DNA of 64,000 bases from the NCBI RefSeq assembly GCF_002218085.1, contig NZ_BDUC01000003.1:974565-1038564 (forward strand). Direction: 5' to 3'. Position 1 is the first letter of the stretch, and every line of letters begins with the position of its first letter. Under the pieces are notes generated by a model, which was not told where the DNA came from, made no database searches, and saw only the letters and a list, made by a program, of their open reading frames with translations. Below are positions 34,343 to 41,884 of this stretch, in pieces. The stretch is from Tolypothrix sp. NIES-4075 (GTDB lineage: Bacteria; Cyanobacteriota; Cyanobacteriia; Cyanobacteriales; Nostocaceae). Made by a program: the position numbers and the translations under genes.

Positions 34343-35611
34343 TTAAGCGCTCGCCTGCAATCCCTTATTTTGTAAGTTTTGCTCGATGTGCTGCATTTGA
34401 GCGATCGCCTCTCCACTCACAATCCCGTAAATTTCGGTGTAAATTTTTCCGTACTTGACTTTCTCTAAAGCCGATAAAATGATGAAGTCTTTGCGATCCA
34501 GTTGTGGTTTCAAAGTTACTAAAATCGAATCTAACGTCCCATCCATGCGGTAATCACTGGAATATTTAGCCACCTCTTTTCCAAGGGACAGTAGGGTATG
34601 GCGTTGCAAGCAGAGCGGAGTTGAACCATTGATTCGGAAATTGGCATCAATTACATAAAGCTGTCCGTCTTGGTCTTCCAGCACGTCGAAGCCAATGAAA
34701 CCGAAATACCCAAGTTTATGAGCATACTGACCAATAGCAGCAATCATCTCATAGAACTTGCTCATGTCAGTTTCGCGGTAGTTAATCAGTCCCCCTAAAT
34801 AGTTACCCTCTGGGGTGACGAGTTGACTCGTCGTGCCGATGAGTGTTATGTCTCCCGCTTTGTTAACATAGAATTGTACGCAGTAGTTCTGCACCTGATT
34901 TTTGACGAACTCTGAGACAATAATCGTATCGAGCAACTTGATATCAAGATATTTCCTGATTTCTTCAAAGCAGTAGTTCAGATCGCTGGTGCTTTTGATA
35001 ATATAAGTGCCTTCTCCTGAAAGCCCGTGGGACGTTTTGATTAAGTAGGGGAATTGTGGTAACTCAATGTCTTCGAGACTCTGGGTGTGCAGATTGTAGC
35101 TTGAGTATTTCGGACATTGCACTCCTAACTCGGCTAGCGTTACTTTACTCAGCAAGCGGTAGTGGATGTCTGGATTAACGGCGTGTTTTTCTGGTTGCAG
35201 ATTATCAAAGGGAAATAAAGTGATAAGTTTGTCAAAGTGGGAGTTCTGACTGAGGTCATCTAGATAAGTTGAGCAATCCATCATCTCGATACTCGAGTGG
35301 CTGAACCCAAAATGCTCCTGCCAGTAGTTAATTAGTAACTTTGGCGGTGAAATAATCACAATTCCTGGAATGCGATCGCCTAACACAGCCAGATTTTTCC
35401 AAGGTTCCTTCTGGCAAATCTTGTCAAAGGAGGTTTTAGTCGCTTCACTACTACCGTCTTGAATAAAGTATTTTTTAATGTTGGGGTAAGCAGCCCAACT
35501 GCCAGTTGCAGGGTAATTTGGGATGAACGCATAACGTGCATCTGTAATATCCTGAGCAAACAGATCGGAAAAAGAATTCCCTTGAAAGTACTGAAAGTCG
35601 TATTTTGACAT
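34343..35611 (-). CDS. ATP-grasp ligase-like protein
   Basis: About 422 aa from the ATG at 35611 (MSKYDFQYFQG); a GTG start at 35659 would add 16 residues. An N-terminal Rossmann-like pre-ATP-grasp region is followed by the ATP-grasp fold: PYLIKTSHGLSGEGTYIIKS is the flexible nucleotide loop, then FGFIGFDVLEDQDGQLYVID and the metal-binding ANFRINGS (Asp/Asn). ATP-grasp enzymes join a carboxylate to an amine or thiol via an acyl phosphate; the substrate is not evident. Its minus-strand neighbours are an isoaspartyl peptidase and a phytanoyl-CoA dioxygenase. Confidence 0.8.
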   Translation of the reverse strand: MSKYDFQYFQGNSFSDLFAQDITDARYAFIPNYPATGSWAAYPNIKKYFIQDGSSEATKTSFDKICQKEPWKNLAVLGDRIPGIVIISPPKLLINYWQEHFGFSHSSIEMMDCSTYLDDLSQNSHFDKLITLFPFDNLQPEKHAVNPDIHYRLLSKVTLAELGVQCPKYSSYNLHTQSLEDIELPQFPYLIKTSHGLSGEGTYIIKSTSDLNYCFEEIRKYLDIKLLDTIIVSEFVKNQVQNYCVQFYVNKAGDITLIGTTSQLVTPEGNYLGGLINYRETDMSKFYEMIAAIGQYAHKLGYFGFIGFDVLEDQDGQLYVIDANFRINGSTPLCLQRHTLLSLGKEVAKYSSDYRMDGTLDSILVTLKPQLDRKDFIILSALEKVKYGKIYTEIYGIVSGEAIAQMQHIEQNLQNKGLQASA

Positions 35612-35761
35612 GTCTAGTTTGAGTTCAACTCTTTTGAAAACCCACACACTCGCATCCACCTGACAAATAAAATATTAGTTGCGGAATTTTGATTCCTCTA
35701 TCTGCAAGGAGAAATGATTGGTGAAAAATTCCGCACTAATTTCATTAACGCCTAGAGTTCT

Positions 35762-35789
35762 GTAGAGACTTAGTATTTCGCGTCTCTAC
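35762..35789. repeat. Decayed copy of the 28-bp palindrome
   Basis: GTAGAGAC and ATTTCGCGTCTCTAC as in 2610-2637, with five central changes. Lies between the ATP-grasp and isoaspartyl peptidase genes. Confidence 0.75.
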
Positions 35790-35810
35790 AATACCCTAAA
35801 CCTATGACAT

Positions 35811-36707
35811 TTAATGAGACAAAGCAGGAACTTCTTTTTTGGTAAATACAGCCACCTCATCTTGTCCCGTGGTAATGTAAGCGCAAGCCATATGCGATGA
35901 ATTATACGCCCAGCCAACTCGTCCCTGACGGTCTAAGATAATACACCCAGCTTCTCCTGCAACCTTAGATTTCAAAGTCTTGATCGCCTTCTGTGCTGCT
36001 TCGTCTGGATGTCTATCTCCAGAAAGAAAATCAATCGCAGTTTTAGCCAAAACCACCGGGATAATCGACTCACCATCACCTGTGGTTGAGCAAGCGCCGA
36101 GTTGATTGTCAGCATACAAGCCACACCCGACAAGAGCAGTATCGCCGACACGACCGGCTTGCTGGTTTGTAGTGCCACCAGTTGAGGTGCCAGCAGCTAA
36201 GACGCCGTTAGCATCCAAAGCCACGCAACCAACTGTGTTGGGGCGATCCAGAACTTCCTGCTCTTCCTTCCACTCCTCCCACTGCTCATCCGCGATTAAG
36301 TCTTCTTTTTTACACATCTCAGCTCCGTTGTCGGCGGCAAAGCGTTCTGCACCCCGCGCCACTAGCAGCCTGGGTTTTTCATCCATAATTTTCCGTGCCA
36401 CCGAGATTGGATGACGCACGCCCTGAGCTGCTGCGATCGCTCCCCAACCTAAGGAAGCTCCCTCCATTATCGCCGCGTCTAGCTCTACCTCTCCCTCGGT
36501 GTTGAGAGTCGCGCCAAGACTGGCATTAAAGGTCTGGTCAGCTTCCAGTACGCGGATAGCTGCCTCAACTGCTTCTGCGGCAGTACCCCCATTTGTCAGC
36601 ACTGCCCAACCAGCCTCTGCTGCTGCTGTGCAGCCTGCATTATTAGCTCCAACTTTGTCTTCGGAGATGGTTTTTGCTCCACCGTGAACAATAATAGCTA
36701 ATGTCAT
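35811..36707 (-). CDS. Isoaspartyl peptidase/L-asparaginase (Ntn hydrolase)
   Basis: 298 aa, type 2 asparaginase. The precursor self-cleaves before Thr158 in NTVGCVALD, giving alpha and beta chains; the Thr becomes the nucleophile. Other signatures are the N-terminal IIVHGGAKTI, GRVGDTALVGCG (oxyanion/substrate loop) and STTGDGE. It hydrolyses beta-aspartyl dipeptides (including those released from cyanophycin, a cyanobacterial storage polymer) and asparagine. Full length. A 150-base gap separates it from the ATP-grasp gene, so co-transcription is possible. Confidence 0.93.
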   Translation of the reverse strand: MTLAIIVHGGAKTISEDKVGANNAGCTAAAEAGWAVLTNGGTAAEAVEAAIRVLEADQTFNASLGATLNTEGEVELDAAIMEGASLGWGAIAAAQGVRHPISVARKIMDEKPRLLVARGAERFAADNGAEMCKKEDLIADEQWEEWKEEQEVLDRPNTVGCVALDANGVLAAGTSTGGTTNQQAGRVGDTALVGCGLYADNQLGACSTTGDGESIIPVVLAKTAIDFLSGDRHPDEAAQKAIKTLKSKVAGEAGCIILDRQGRVGWAYNSSHMACAYITTGQDEVAVFTKKEVPALSH

Positions 36708-36761
36708 AGAATTTCCTTTTTTGATTTTGAATTTTGTCTGACAGAAATTGGCTGAACAACT

Positions 36762-36884
36762 TCGTCAATTAGTAAAGTCTCTAAACCCAAGCGTTGAATT
36801 ATTGAAATAAACAGGGCTTCAGGGTACTTTTGCTCTCGCAAAGTTGATCGCTATTTAAGCGATCAACTTTGTTAAAGGCAATGT
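36762..36884 (-). pseudogene. hflX: Decayed duplicate of the hflX 3' region
   Basis: The minus strand reads IAFNKVDRLNSDQL, then after a frameshift ALFISIIQRLGLETL and IDEVVQ. This parallels IVFNKIDSVDSETL, AVFISATKRLGLDTL and IDETIA of the intact hflX end (about 37830-38000). The 12-bp inverted repeat at 36840-36870 lies in this remnant. Confidence 0.75.
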
Positions 36885-36925
36885 ATAGAGACCTGAGGGC
36901 ATGTGCTTCAATTTCGCGTCTCTAC
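36883..36925. repeat. Separated half-sites of the 28-bp palindrome
   Basis: GTATAGAGAC at 36883 and ATTTCGCGTCTCTAC at 36911-36925, with 18 unrelated bases between. Confidence 0.5.
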
Positions 36926-36946
36926 GGATGTGGTGAACTTGAACTA

Positions 36947-37750
36947 CTAGTAAGCGAACGACTGATAAACCTCAGTTCCAGCAACTTCGTCAAGTGATTC
37001 CACAATCGGATTAAAGCGTAATAAGTGACGCCCTCGTTCGGATAGTGTGGTCATAGCAGCACGCGGTATCTGGATAGACACCTCAGGACGAAACAGCCAG
37101 CGACGGCTATAGCCAATTACGACCATTGGACGCGGGATGTCTGTGTAGTTAGGTGTGCCACGGTGAAGACCACGCACATCGCGAATCATTACGTCTCCCA
37201 GTTGCATAGTTATCGGTTCCAACTTAATTTCACCCGACTCTATACGGCGCAATGCTTCTTCTTTAGGCATCATGTGCGTACCCCGTGCAATCTCCATCGG
37301 TCCGTTTTCCAAAGTCACATCTACCAGTGGGAAGTTGACTGCTAGCTGATACGGTGGTGTTTCCATACCAGTTTCGGGAAAGAGTGGCAAAGTATCGCGA
37401 TGTATGTCTTGATACTCAGAATGCAGAAAAGGCGTATCTGTCGCCAACTGACACATCACGAAATCAGCCCCTACCAAGCGTTCCACAATATCTAGGATAT
37501 CTTCATCTTCATAGATACTGGTATCAGCAAAGGGAGCGGCGAAAGGCAAAGTTACATAATAGCGGGCTGTACCTCGATTACGCAGTTCTCCTTCGCGGGC
37601 GATATGTTCAGTTAGCTTTGGGATGAAAGCAGAGTGCCAAGCTTTGAGTGTTGCTTCCCAAAAGTGATTGGGCAACACGCAGAAGCCGTCGTTCAATACC
37701 GATTGGGTGAACGATTCTATTTGTTGAGGGTTGTAGCGTCTTGTCATCAT
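36947..37750 (-). CDS. Phytanoyl-CoA dioxygenase (PhyH) family protein
   Basis: 267 aa. Fe(II)/2-oxoglutarate-dependent oxygenase fold. Facial triad by eye: His117 and Asp119 in QDIHRDTL and His196 in RGLHRGTP; the 2-oxoglutarate Arg is probably in RPMVVIGYSRR. Such enzymes hydroxylate small molecules or acyl chains, often in natural-product pathways. It lies 29 bases downstream of hflX on the same strand and between hflX and a decayed hflX tail, so it may have arrived by duplication or insertion there. Confidence 0.88.
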   Translation of the reverse strand: MMTRRYNPQQIESFTQSVLNDGFCVLPNHFWEATLKAWHSAFIPKLTEHIAREGELRNRGTARYYVTLPFAAPFADTSIYEDEDILDIVERLVGADFVMCQLATDTPFLHSEYQDIHRDTLPLFPETGMETPPYQLAVNFPLVDVTLENGPMEIARGTHMMPKEEALRRIESGEIKLEPITMQLGDVMIRDVRGLHRGTPNYTDIPRPMVVIGYSRRWLFRPEVSIQIPRAAMTTLSERGRHLLRFNPIVESLDEVAGTEVYQSFAY

Positions 37751-37779
37751 ATCTTGATTTTAGACAGAATCCACAGCTT

Positions 37780-39201
37780 TTAGCTTTGTGTAACTGCGTT
37801 CTGTAGTTCGGGCGTGGCAATGGTTTCGTCAATTAGTTGCAACGATGTCTGGCGACAAGCCGCTTCGCGTATACGCCCTTTTAAAGTATCTAAACCCAAG
37901 CGCTTAGTTGCAGAAATAAATACCGCTTCTGGATATTGTTGTTGCGCTTTGCCCAAAGTTTCGCTATCTACAGAGTCAATTTTGTTAAAGACAATCAAAC
38001 TTTTTCCTGGTATAGCAGGCATTTCTGCGAGTATTTCCTCTACACTTGCGATATGACTTTCCCAAGCTGGATGGGACAAATCCACCAGATGAAGCAACAC
38101 ATTTGCCTCAACTACTTCTTCCAGGGTGGCGCGAAAAGCATCTATTAGCGCTGGTGGAAGTTCGTGAATAAAGCCGACAGTATCTGTCAATAGAATAGTT
38201 CTGCGTTCTTGAGTTTCTGGATTTGTAATTACCAGCTTGCGCGTTGTCGGGTCAAGGGTGGCAAATAGTTGGTCTGCTGTATAAACCTCCGCATTAGTTA
38301 ACACATTCAACAAAGTCGATTTACCAGCATTGGTGTAACCGACTAATGCGACAACAGGAACTTCTTGCTTTTGTCGCTGTTGTCGAATGCGATCGCGGTG
38401 AGCTTGTAGTTGGTTTACTTCTTGCTGTAACTGAGCAATTCGCCGTTGAATTACTCGTCTTTCTGTTTCTAATTTAGTTTCACCAGGTCCTCTGGTACCA
38501 ATTCCCGCACCTAATCTGGACATTTCCCGACCTTGACCGCGCAACCGTGGCAGCATATATTCAAGTTGGGCTAATTCAACTTGCAATTTACCCGCTTGGG
38601 ATTGAGCGCGTTGAGCGAAAATATCTAAAATTACCTCGGTTCTATCTATAACTCGCAGACCAATCTCGTTTTCCAAATTGCGAGCTTGTGACGCAGAAAT
38701 ATCTCGGTCAAAGACAATTAAATTAGCTCCCACCTTTTGAGCTTGAAAAGCGATTTCTTCAATTTTTCCCTTACCGACAACAGTTTGCGGATGGGGACGA
38801 CTTCGCTTTTGTTCCACTGTGTCTGATACAATTCCCCCAGCAGTTTCCACCAAACGAACTAGTTCTTGCAGTCCATCTTCAAAGCGTTGTTGAGAAATAT
38901 CATCTGTCTTCAATCCCACCAGCAGCACTTTATCTTGGTCAGATACAATGTCTTGATATGACATGCGATCGCCAGATTCAGAAATCTCCCTTTCCCATTC
39001 ATCAACTAAGTCGTCAAAGTCTTGCTCTGTTAAGTCATCTAAACTTAGGGGAGGAGAAACCTCCCAAGGCTTTTCAGCATTGGGGACAAGGTTAGCTAAG
39101 AAAGCTTCTTTAACATTGGTAGTGGCTGCTTTTTTATATCTTCCACCTTGACCCTCAGCCAAGATTAACACTACAAGAGCATCTAAGCGCTGGCGTGCCA
39201 T
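37780..39201 (-). CDS. hflX: GTPase HflX, N-terminally truncated
   Basis: 473 aa. HflX-specific N-region (PHPQTVVGKGKIEEIA, NLIVFDRDISASQARNLE), RLGAGIGTRGPGETKLE, then the G domain with G1 GYTNAGKSTLLN, G3 DTVGF and G4 FNKID. HflX is a ribosome-associated GTPase that splits stalled or heat-damaged ribosomes. Cyanobacterial HflX is usually about 100 residues longer at the start. Here homology extends upstream of the ATG only to KSDPPDEAALIA and then meets a galE fragment. The core is intact, so the protein may still work. Confidence 0.9.
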   Translation of the reverse strand: MARQRLDALVVLILAEGQGGRYKKAATTNVKEAFLANLVPNAEKPWEVSPPLSLDDLTEQDFDDLVDEWEREISESGDRMSYQDIVSDQDKVLLVGLKTDDISQQRFEDGLQELVRLVETAGGIVSDTVEQKRSRPHPQTVVGKGKIEEIAFQAQKVGANLIVFDRDISASQARNLENEIGLRVIDRTEVILDIFAQRAQSQAGKLQVELAQLEYMLPRLRGQGREMSRLGAGIGTRGPGETKLETERRVIQRRIAQLQQEVNQLQAHRDRIRQQRQKQEVPVVALVGYTNAGKSTLLNVLTNAEVYTADQLFATLDPTTRKLVITNPETQERRTILLTDTVGFIHELPPALIDAFRATLEEVVEANVLLHLVDLSHPAWESHIASVEEILAEMPAIPGKSLIVFNKIDSVDSETLGKAQQQYPEAVFISATKRLGLDTLKGRIREAACRQTSLQLIDETIATPELQNAVTQS

Positions 39202-39206
39202 TGCAA

Positions 39207-39347
39207 TTAATGCTGCTTCATCAGGTGGATCTGATTTAAATTGAACAGATTATCAAGCACAATTACCTCATAACCTGCTTGCTTCAAGGCTAATACTGCA
39301 TGAGAACCTATATATCCGGCTCCACCTGTTACTAATATGGTTGTCAT
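39207..39347 (-). pseudogene. galE: galE (UDP-glucose 4-epimerase) N-terminal fragment
   Basis: Starts MTTILVTGGAGYIGSHAVLA, the NAD-binding GxxGxxG motif and first helix of GalE, and continues to YEVIVLDNL. It then changes to sequence that, in another frame, is the upstream part of hflX. Only about 34 genuine codons remain. It overlaps the first two bases of the hflX ATG region in a different frame. The missing 300 codons of galE and 100 of hflX point to one deletion. Confidence 0.8.
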
Positions 39348-39578
39348 AACTAAGAAATGGTTAGTAGTTAATAGTTAGTAGTTAGTAGAAAGGTCAACTA
39401 ATACCATTTCTTTATGAGGCTGCGCCAAACCCTTTTAACTTCTTTCTTTCTTTGTGTCCTTTGCGTCCTTTGCGGTTCGTTTTTCTTTCTTCTTTCTTGT
39501 ACTTAAATATGGTTTAGCGCATCTTCATACAGAATTGGTATAACTACTAACTACTAACAAACAACAAACAACAAAAAT
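39348..39578. other. Low-complexity spacer
   Basis: Short direct repeats of TTAGTAGTTA and a CTTTGCGTCCTTTGCGGTTCG spacer motif also seen near 41820. No gene. Confidence 0.4.
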
Positions 39579-41783
39579 CTAAAATCGTTGACACTCATCA
39601 AAATAGCGAGACATCGCACTGTCAAGAGATGACATTAACTCACCCCTATTGCTACCAAGAACGCTGTAATTTGGGCGTTTAGCGCTCAAACCAAGTTCTT
39701 GCGTTGGCAGGGCAATAATATTACTAGGGTTAAAGCCTGCTTTTTTCGCTGCTAGTCGTGCCAAGTCAGCCCAAGTTATAGCGCTTTTGTTTGCCAAATG
39801 CCATAAACCACACTCGCGGTCAATCAACAAATCAAGGCTGGCATGGACAAGATCCGGCACATAGGTAGGGGAAACAATGGCATCTTCTGCGGCGACGAAA
39901 GTATTCCCAGCAGATAATTGTCGCAGGGCAATTGTGATGAAGTTGTAATCATCCCAAGGTCCAAAAAAGGCACTAGTGCGAATCACCAGCGATGAGGGAT
40001 TAACCTTCAATACCAGCTTTTCAGCTAAAGCTTTGCTACACCCATAGACATTCAAGGGAGCGACAGTATCACTTTCCATATAAGGGTTGGACACCGTACC
40101 ATCAAATACTAAATCTGATGAGAAAGTCAGCAGTGCCACGTTATGACGAGCGCAAGCAGTAGCTAAATTTGCTGCCCCCTCAGCGTTTACCCTGATACAA
40201 ATATCTGGTTCTCGTTCTGCATCGTCTACCCGCACATATCCCGCAGCGTTGACAACTGCCCACGGTTTCAACTTTGATAGCACCGCATCCACAGAGGCAG
40301 GATTGCCGATGTCCATTTCTTGGCGTGAGAGCAAGTAATATGTAATACCCCGCAGTTCGCACAGCCGCGCAAAAGCCTTACCTAAAGTTCCTGTCGCACC
40401 GACGATCGCAAGGGGTGCAGGAGGAGATGATGGAATTATTGTGTCTTTTCCTACTCTCCCTACTTCTCCAACTCCGCAACTCACCGCAGGGTATAATAAG
40501 CGCTCTTGGCGATGCCACCATCCGGGTATATCAAGTACTGGATGATTCGGTTTGCGCCCAGCGGATAGGTCGCGCATCATAGAAGCGATCGCTGTCGGTC
40601 TGGGACGTGGCGATCGCAAATCAAACACCCCTGATTCGTAATCGCCGACCCAGCGAGTAACTAAGCTAGTCCAATCGTAAGTGCCCAGCAGCGACCAAGC
40701 AGTGACAGCACGGACATCTACACCTCGATCTCGTAATGAGAGGGCTGCATTCCAAACCTCATAAAGCCAGCGCAGCTGCTCTTCACGGGTACAGTTGAGG
40801 TGAGCTTCAGTAACAGCAATCGGCAGTTTGTAGCGTTCCCATGCTTCTAGTAGCAACGTGCGCGGACCACCCGCACCGTCAGCACAAACCCTTACTGCCT
40901 CTACATCTGCGTATTCATCTTGCCCATTGCTGCCATGCGAGCAAGCCGGATAGCGTTCTTTGCGTTCATCCAGAAAGCGATCGCTTGTCAAATAGTGGTT
41001 AATCCCCATGATTTCCGGTGGGCAGGGATTTTGCAAAAACCACTCCAATTGAGCTTCACTAATGCCGCAGTAGCGTAAATAACCCCACATTGGATGTGTA
41101 GAATTGACGCGACCGCACAATAAATCAAAGGTCAACCAACGGCGTTCATTCTCAAACTCTGCCTGATACGCCAACTTTGGCGTACTGTAAACCTTGCCCA
41201 AATCGTCAGTTTGCACTAGCTGGGCATTTAAGTTGACTTTGCGAATTGCCTTCATCGAAAGAGCGATCGCACGACACTGACCCAAGAAAGCACGAGCAAA
41301 AGTTAACTCATTTCGTCCGTGAGGATACCAGTGCCCATACATACCACTAAATCGCGCCGTTGTCAATGGTTCGTTTACAGGTGTGTAAAAGCTCACCCAA
41401 GGATAGCGTTCTGCTACAGCACCAGCGTATAAAGCTAATTTTTCTGGAAATTCCGGGTCTACCAAACTTGTGTGACGTGGACCACTACCATGATGTACCA
41501 ATCCCACAATCGGATTGATACCGAGTTCCCGCAATCGCCCCAGTCGCTCATCCGCCCAAGACCAGTCAGCATTCTCCAACCCGTCAGGCGCGGTTCGTTC
41601 CCACAACACCGGGTAGCGGATTGCCTTTATCCCCAGTTCGGCGAATAAATCAAGGTCATCCAAGCGCATTGCATGACCGTTGCGTTCCAACTGGTCGAAA
41701 TACTCCTCACCTACACGATTAACCGTACACTCCACACCAGCCCATACTTCCAAAGGAAGTTTTGAGTTCAACACTACAGCCAT
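39579..41783 (-). CDS. GH1-like glycosidase fused to RmlD-type sugar-nucleotide reductase
   Basis: 734 aa. Residues 1 to about 420 form a clan-A TIM barrel: FYTPVNEPLTTARFSG contains the acid/base Glu, and AVTEAHLNC may hold the nucleophile position. Residues about 455-734 are an SDR of the dTDP-4-dehydrorhamnose reductase type: IVGATGTLGKAFARL (NAD(P) loop), VVNAAGYVRVDDAE, LLTFSSDLVFDG and YGCSKALAEK (YxxxK). Both parts are complete. The fusion sits in a polysaccharide locus; likely roles are deoxysugar formation and glycan trimming, but the true substrates are unknown. Confidence 0.85.
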   Translation of the reverse strand: MAVVLNSKLPLEVWAGVECTVNRVGEEYFDQLERNGHAMRLDDLDLFAELGIKAIRYPVLWERTAPDGLENADWSWADERLGRLRELGINPIVGLVHHGSGPRHTSLVDPEFPEKLALYAGAVAERYPWVSFYTPVNEPLTTARFSGMYGHWYPHGRNELTFARAFLGQCRAIALSMKAIRKVNLNAQLVQTDDLGKVYSTPKLAYQAEFENERRWLTFDLLCGRVNSTHPMWGYLRYCGISEAQLEWFLQNPCPPEIMGINHYLTSDRFLDERKERYPACSHGSNGQDEYADVEAVRVCADGAGGPRTLLLEAWERYKLPIAVTEAHLNCTREEQLRWLYEVWNAALSLRDRGVDVRAVTAWSLLGTYDWTSLVTRWVGDYESGVFDLRSPRPRPTAIASMMRDLSAGRKPNHPVLDIPGWWHRQERLLYPAVSCGVGEVGRVGKDTIIPSSPPAPLAIVGATGTLGKAFARLCELRGITYYLLSRQEMDIGNPASVDAVLSKLKPWAVVNAAGYVRVDDAEREPDICIRVNAEGAANLATACARHNVALLTFSSDLVFDGTVSNPYMESDTVAPLNVYGCSKALAEKLVLKVNPSSLVIRTSAFFGPWDDYNFITIALRQLSAGNTFVAAEDAIVSPTYVPDLVHASLDLLIDRECGLWHLANKSAITWADLARLAAKKAGFNPSNIIALPTQELGLSAKRPNYSVLGSNRGELMSSLDSAMSRYFDECQRF

Positions 41784-41884
41784 AACTGAAAACTCAAATT
41801 AATATTCTCTTTTTTCTTCTTGTCTCTGCGTTCCCTGCGTTCTCTGCGGTTCGTTTTATTAACCACAAAGAACACAAAGAATCC

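Noticed and set aside
36840..36870. Perfect 12-bp inverted repeat as terminator between phyH and the isoaspartyl peptidase
   Set aside because: It lies in a recognisable hflX remnant and lacks a T tract, so the pairing may be incidental.
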